DNA of 7,877 nt. Origin: Cloacimonetes bacterium UBA5553 (GTDB lineage Bacteria; Cloacimonadota; Cloacimonadia; Cloacimonadales; Cloacimonadaceae). The position numbers were made by a program, and so were the translations under genes. The notes under the pieces are model-generated. The model saw nothing but the letters and a program-made list of their open reading frames with translations, did no database searches and was not told the DNA's origin. The stretch is from the NCBI GenBank assembly GCA_002425825.1, contig DIMZ01000159.1, positions 1,835-9,711 on the forward strand, given 5' to 3'. Position 1 is the first letter of the stretch. Each line of letters opens with the position of its first letter. Below, one piece after another: positions 6,525 to 7,877 of the stretch.

Positions 6525-6988
6525 TGAAAATAAGCATCCTCCAAATAGGCAAGACCAAAGATAAATGGCTGAATGAGGGGATTGAAGAGTATCTTAAACG
6601 TTTAACCGCATTTGTTCAGATAGAAGTAATAGAACTATCAGACATAAGCCTGAAGATTGCTGGCAATCCGGATGCAGTTCGGGATAAAGAAGCCACAGCC
6701 ATAATGAAACGGCTGGATGATGGCGACTATGTGGTTCTTCTTGATGAATTAGGAGCGCAGAAATCTTCTGTTGAGTTTGCTGAGTTTTTGGTTAGTTTAT
6801 CCACAAAGAAGCATGTTGTATTTGTGATTGGTGGAGTGTTTGGGGCTGCAAGTGCCTTAAAAGCTCGCGCCGATTGCACAATAGCTCTTTCCCGTATGAC
6901 TTTTACACATCGCATGGCAAGATTGATACTTTGCGAACAAATCTACCGTGGGATGATGATTAATGCCAATCGGTCGTATCATGTATAA
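6524..6988 (+). CDS. rlmH: Ribosomal RNA large subunit methyltransferase H (RlmH, SPOUT family)
   Basis: Methylates N3 of a pseudouridine in helix 69 of 23S rRNA (position 1915, E. coli numbering) on the assembled 70S ribosome, using S-adenosylmethionine. I start it at the GTG at 6524, whose G is the last base of the ptb TAG stop. This gives 154 residues beginning MKISILQIGKTKDKWL, matching the family N-terminus and the 155-residue E. coli protein; the in-frame ATG at 6488 would add 12 unrelated residues inside ptb. No good ribosome binding site precedes the GTG, so reinitiation after ptb is likely. SPOUT motifs are FVIGGVFG (100-107) and SRMTFTHRMARLILCEQIYR (123-142). The C-terminus reads NRSYHV where most relatives have a (E/P)PYH(R/K)-type ending, so the usual proline and terminal basic residue are changed. 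Confidence 0.95.
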   Translation: MKISILQIGKTKDKWLNEGIEEYLKRLTAFVQIEVIELSDISLKIAGNPDAVRDKEATAIMKRLDDGDYVVLLDELGAQKSSVEFAEFLVSLSTKKHVVFVIGGVFGAASALKARADCTIALSRMTFTHRMARLILCEQIYRGMMINANRSYHV

Positions 6989-7002
6989 GAATGGAGATTA
7001 CA

Positions 7003-7158
7003 ATGTTCAGCTTAATAATCGCTAATGCATATAGCGTTCAATATGCCCTTTGGATGATGGTGCAGGGGATGATAGGCATCTTCATCTTTATGACTGTGTT
7101 TTACCTGCTTATTTATGCTCTGGAGCTGATATACAAAGCAGAGGAACCGGGCAAGTGA
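7003..7158 (+). CDS. 51-residue single-span membrane protein, possibly OadG-like
   Basis: ATG at 7003 with GGAG (6993-6996) 6 nt upstream, stop TGA at 7156-7158, 14 nt after rlmH. Residues about 16-41 (core MVQGMIGIFIFMTVFYLLIY) form one hydrophobic membrane segment. A short polar N-terminus precedes it, and a charged tail with ELIYKAEEPGK follows. The GM..(I/V)F.F pattern within the helix resembles the small gamma subunits (OadG/MmdD type) of sodium-pumping biotin-dependent decarboxylases, which anchor the complex. The family is short and low in information, so this is only a suggestion, and no alpha or beta decarboxylase subunit is in the window. Its stop overlaps the next start in GTGA, so it is translationally coupled to the secreted protease gene. 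It is real as a gene because of its ribosome binding site, spacing and coherent hydrophobic profile. Confidence 0.75.
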   Translation: MFSLIIANAYSVQYALWMMVQGMIGIFIFMTVFYLLIYALELIYKAEEPGK

Positions 7159-7877
7159 AAAAGATAGGCTTGCTACTAGCTTTAGTCCTAGCCCTGTCTA
7201 TAGCCAATGCCAGGATTAGCCTGATTAGCACCAGAGGATCAGAGCTACTGGTTGAATTCCAGATTGGGGATTGGGAAGTAGCAAAAGTGGGTGAATATAG
7301 CGTAATAAGTTCCAGGGAGATGGACATAGTTGGCGAACCCGGAGCACCGCTGCTGCCCAGGGATGTGTTCAAGATTGCCCTTCCCCCCTCGGGAGGCTAT
7401 AGCTTCAGTGTGGTGGAAAGCGAGTATCGTGAGCACAGCTTAACGGCACGACTTCAGCCTGCCCCTGATGTTAGCATGAAGGATGGATTGTCTCAGTATG
7501 ATTATCGGATAGATAATAGCAAGTATATCCCCAATACGCAATTGGTAGAAAGTGGTCAGTTTAACTTTCGTAGCCGGGAGCTTGCCGACTTTGTAGTGCG
7601 ACCCTTTGTTTATGATGGCAATCTCCAGCTAAAAGTTTACTCCCGCATTGTAATAAGAATAGTACTTCAAGGAGCCTTAGACAGTGCAAAGTATAGTGAC
7701 AGTGATCCTGTTTTAGATGCCGTTAACAGCGAAATACTAAATTATGACCAGGCTGTGAATTGGGTTTCGAATACGCGTTCCAATATAAACTACGCAAATT
7801 TTAGCCTAAGTAACTGGTGGATAAAAGTGGAAACAAACCGCGATGGCATACACCGCCTGAATTATTCTAACCTCAGT
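7155..7877 (+). CDS. Secreted gingipain-like (peptidase C25) protein, N-terminal part only
   Basis: Starts with GTG at 7155, overlapping the previous stop by 4 nt, and stays open to the window end (241 residues visible). Residues 1-19 form a signal peptide (MKKIGLLLALVLALSIANA). GEPGAPLLPRDVFKIALPP at 60-78 is typical of the C25 propeptide, which often carries GxPxLP. A beta-rich stretch near 146-171 (VVRPFVYDGNLQLKVYSRI) and WWIKVETNRDGIHRLNYSNL at 221-240 match the region before the caspase-like catalytic domain in gingipain and PorU-type proteins, where a W(y/w)KI.V..DGIYRL motif recurs. The catalytic Cys/His lie beyond the window, so activity cannot be judged. Such proteins are often exported by the type IX secretion system in FCB bacteria; a C-terminal sorting domain would be needed to claim that. 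PorU itself, the sortase of that system, is a possible identity. Confidence 0.78.
   Translation, partial: MKKIGLLLALVLALSIANARISLISTRGSELLVEFQIGDWEVAKVGEYSVISSREMDIVGEPGAPLLPRDVFKIALPPSGGYSFSVVESEYREHSLTARLQPAPDVSMKDGLSQYDYRIDNSKYIPNTQLVESGQFNFRSRELADFVVRPFVYDGNLQLKVYSRIVIRIVLQGALDSAKYSDSDPVLDAVNSEILNYDQAVNWVSNTRSNINYANFSLSNWWIKVETNRDGIHRLNYSNLS

Noticed and set aside
1..7877. CRISPR array, tRNA, rRNA, riboswitch or intact insertion sequence
   Set aside because: I saw no regularly spaced short repeats, no cloverleaf-like or rRNA-like stretch, no transposase motif and no long structured leader.

Overview
The window reads as bacterial chromosome from a Gram-negative fermenter of the FCB superphylum. 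Cloacimonadota is my best guess and Bacteroidota the alternative. The reasons are a short (~290 aa) primary-type sigma factor, a gingipain-like (C25) secreted protease, a phosphate butyryltransferase, and a small OadG-like membrane protein. The phylum is an inference from gene content, not a measured placement.

Left part (1-3268) is accessory and decayed. A type I restriction endonuclease subunit HsdR runs on the minus strand and leaves the window at position 1; its 704 visible residues keep the nuclease and helicase motifs. Upstream of it lies debris: the first ~52 residues of a secreted protein (signal peptide plus a propeptide-like start), cut off where a 73-nt dispersed-type repeat begins; a pair of adjacent hairpins; a second copy of the 73-nt repeat; and a frameshifted remnant of a phage-type GH24 lysozyme that has lost its catalytic glutamate.

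Right part (3270-7877) is a compact plus-strand cluster that looks like one operon: acylphosphatase, a LysM-LysM-LysM-M23 cell-wall endopeptidase, a sigma-70 family factor, phosphate butyryltransferase, RlmH (23S rRNA pseudouridine methyltransferase), a 51-aa single-span membrane protein, and the start of a C25-type secreted protease that runs off the window. Gaps are 20 nt or less and three junctions overlap (20, 1 and 4 nt). A TTGACA-N17-TATGAA promoter candidate sits inside the tail of the lysozyme remnant, about 26 nt before the first gene.

The cluster mixes envelope functions (M23 peptidase, secreted protease), transcription and translation (sigma factor, RlmH) and acyl-phosphate metabolism (acylphosphatase, Ptb). 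I see no convincing new multi-gene system. The most unusual material is the 2177-3268 debris field, where a repeat copy ends one gene and a second copy abuts a dead phage lysozyme.
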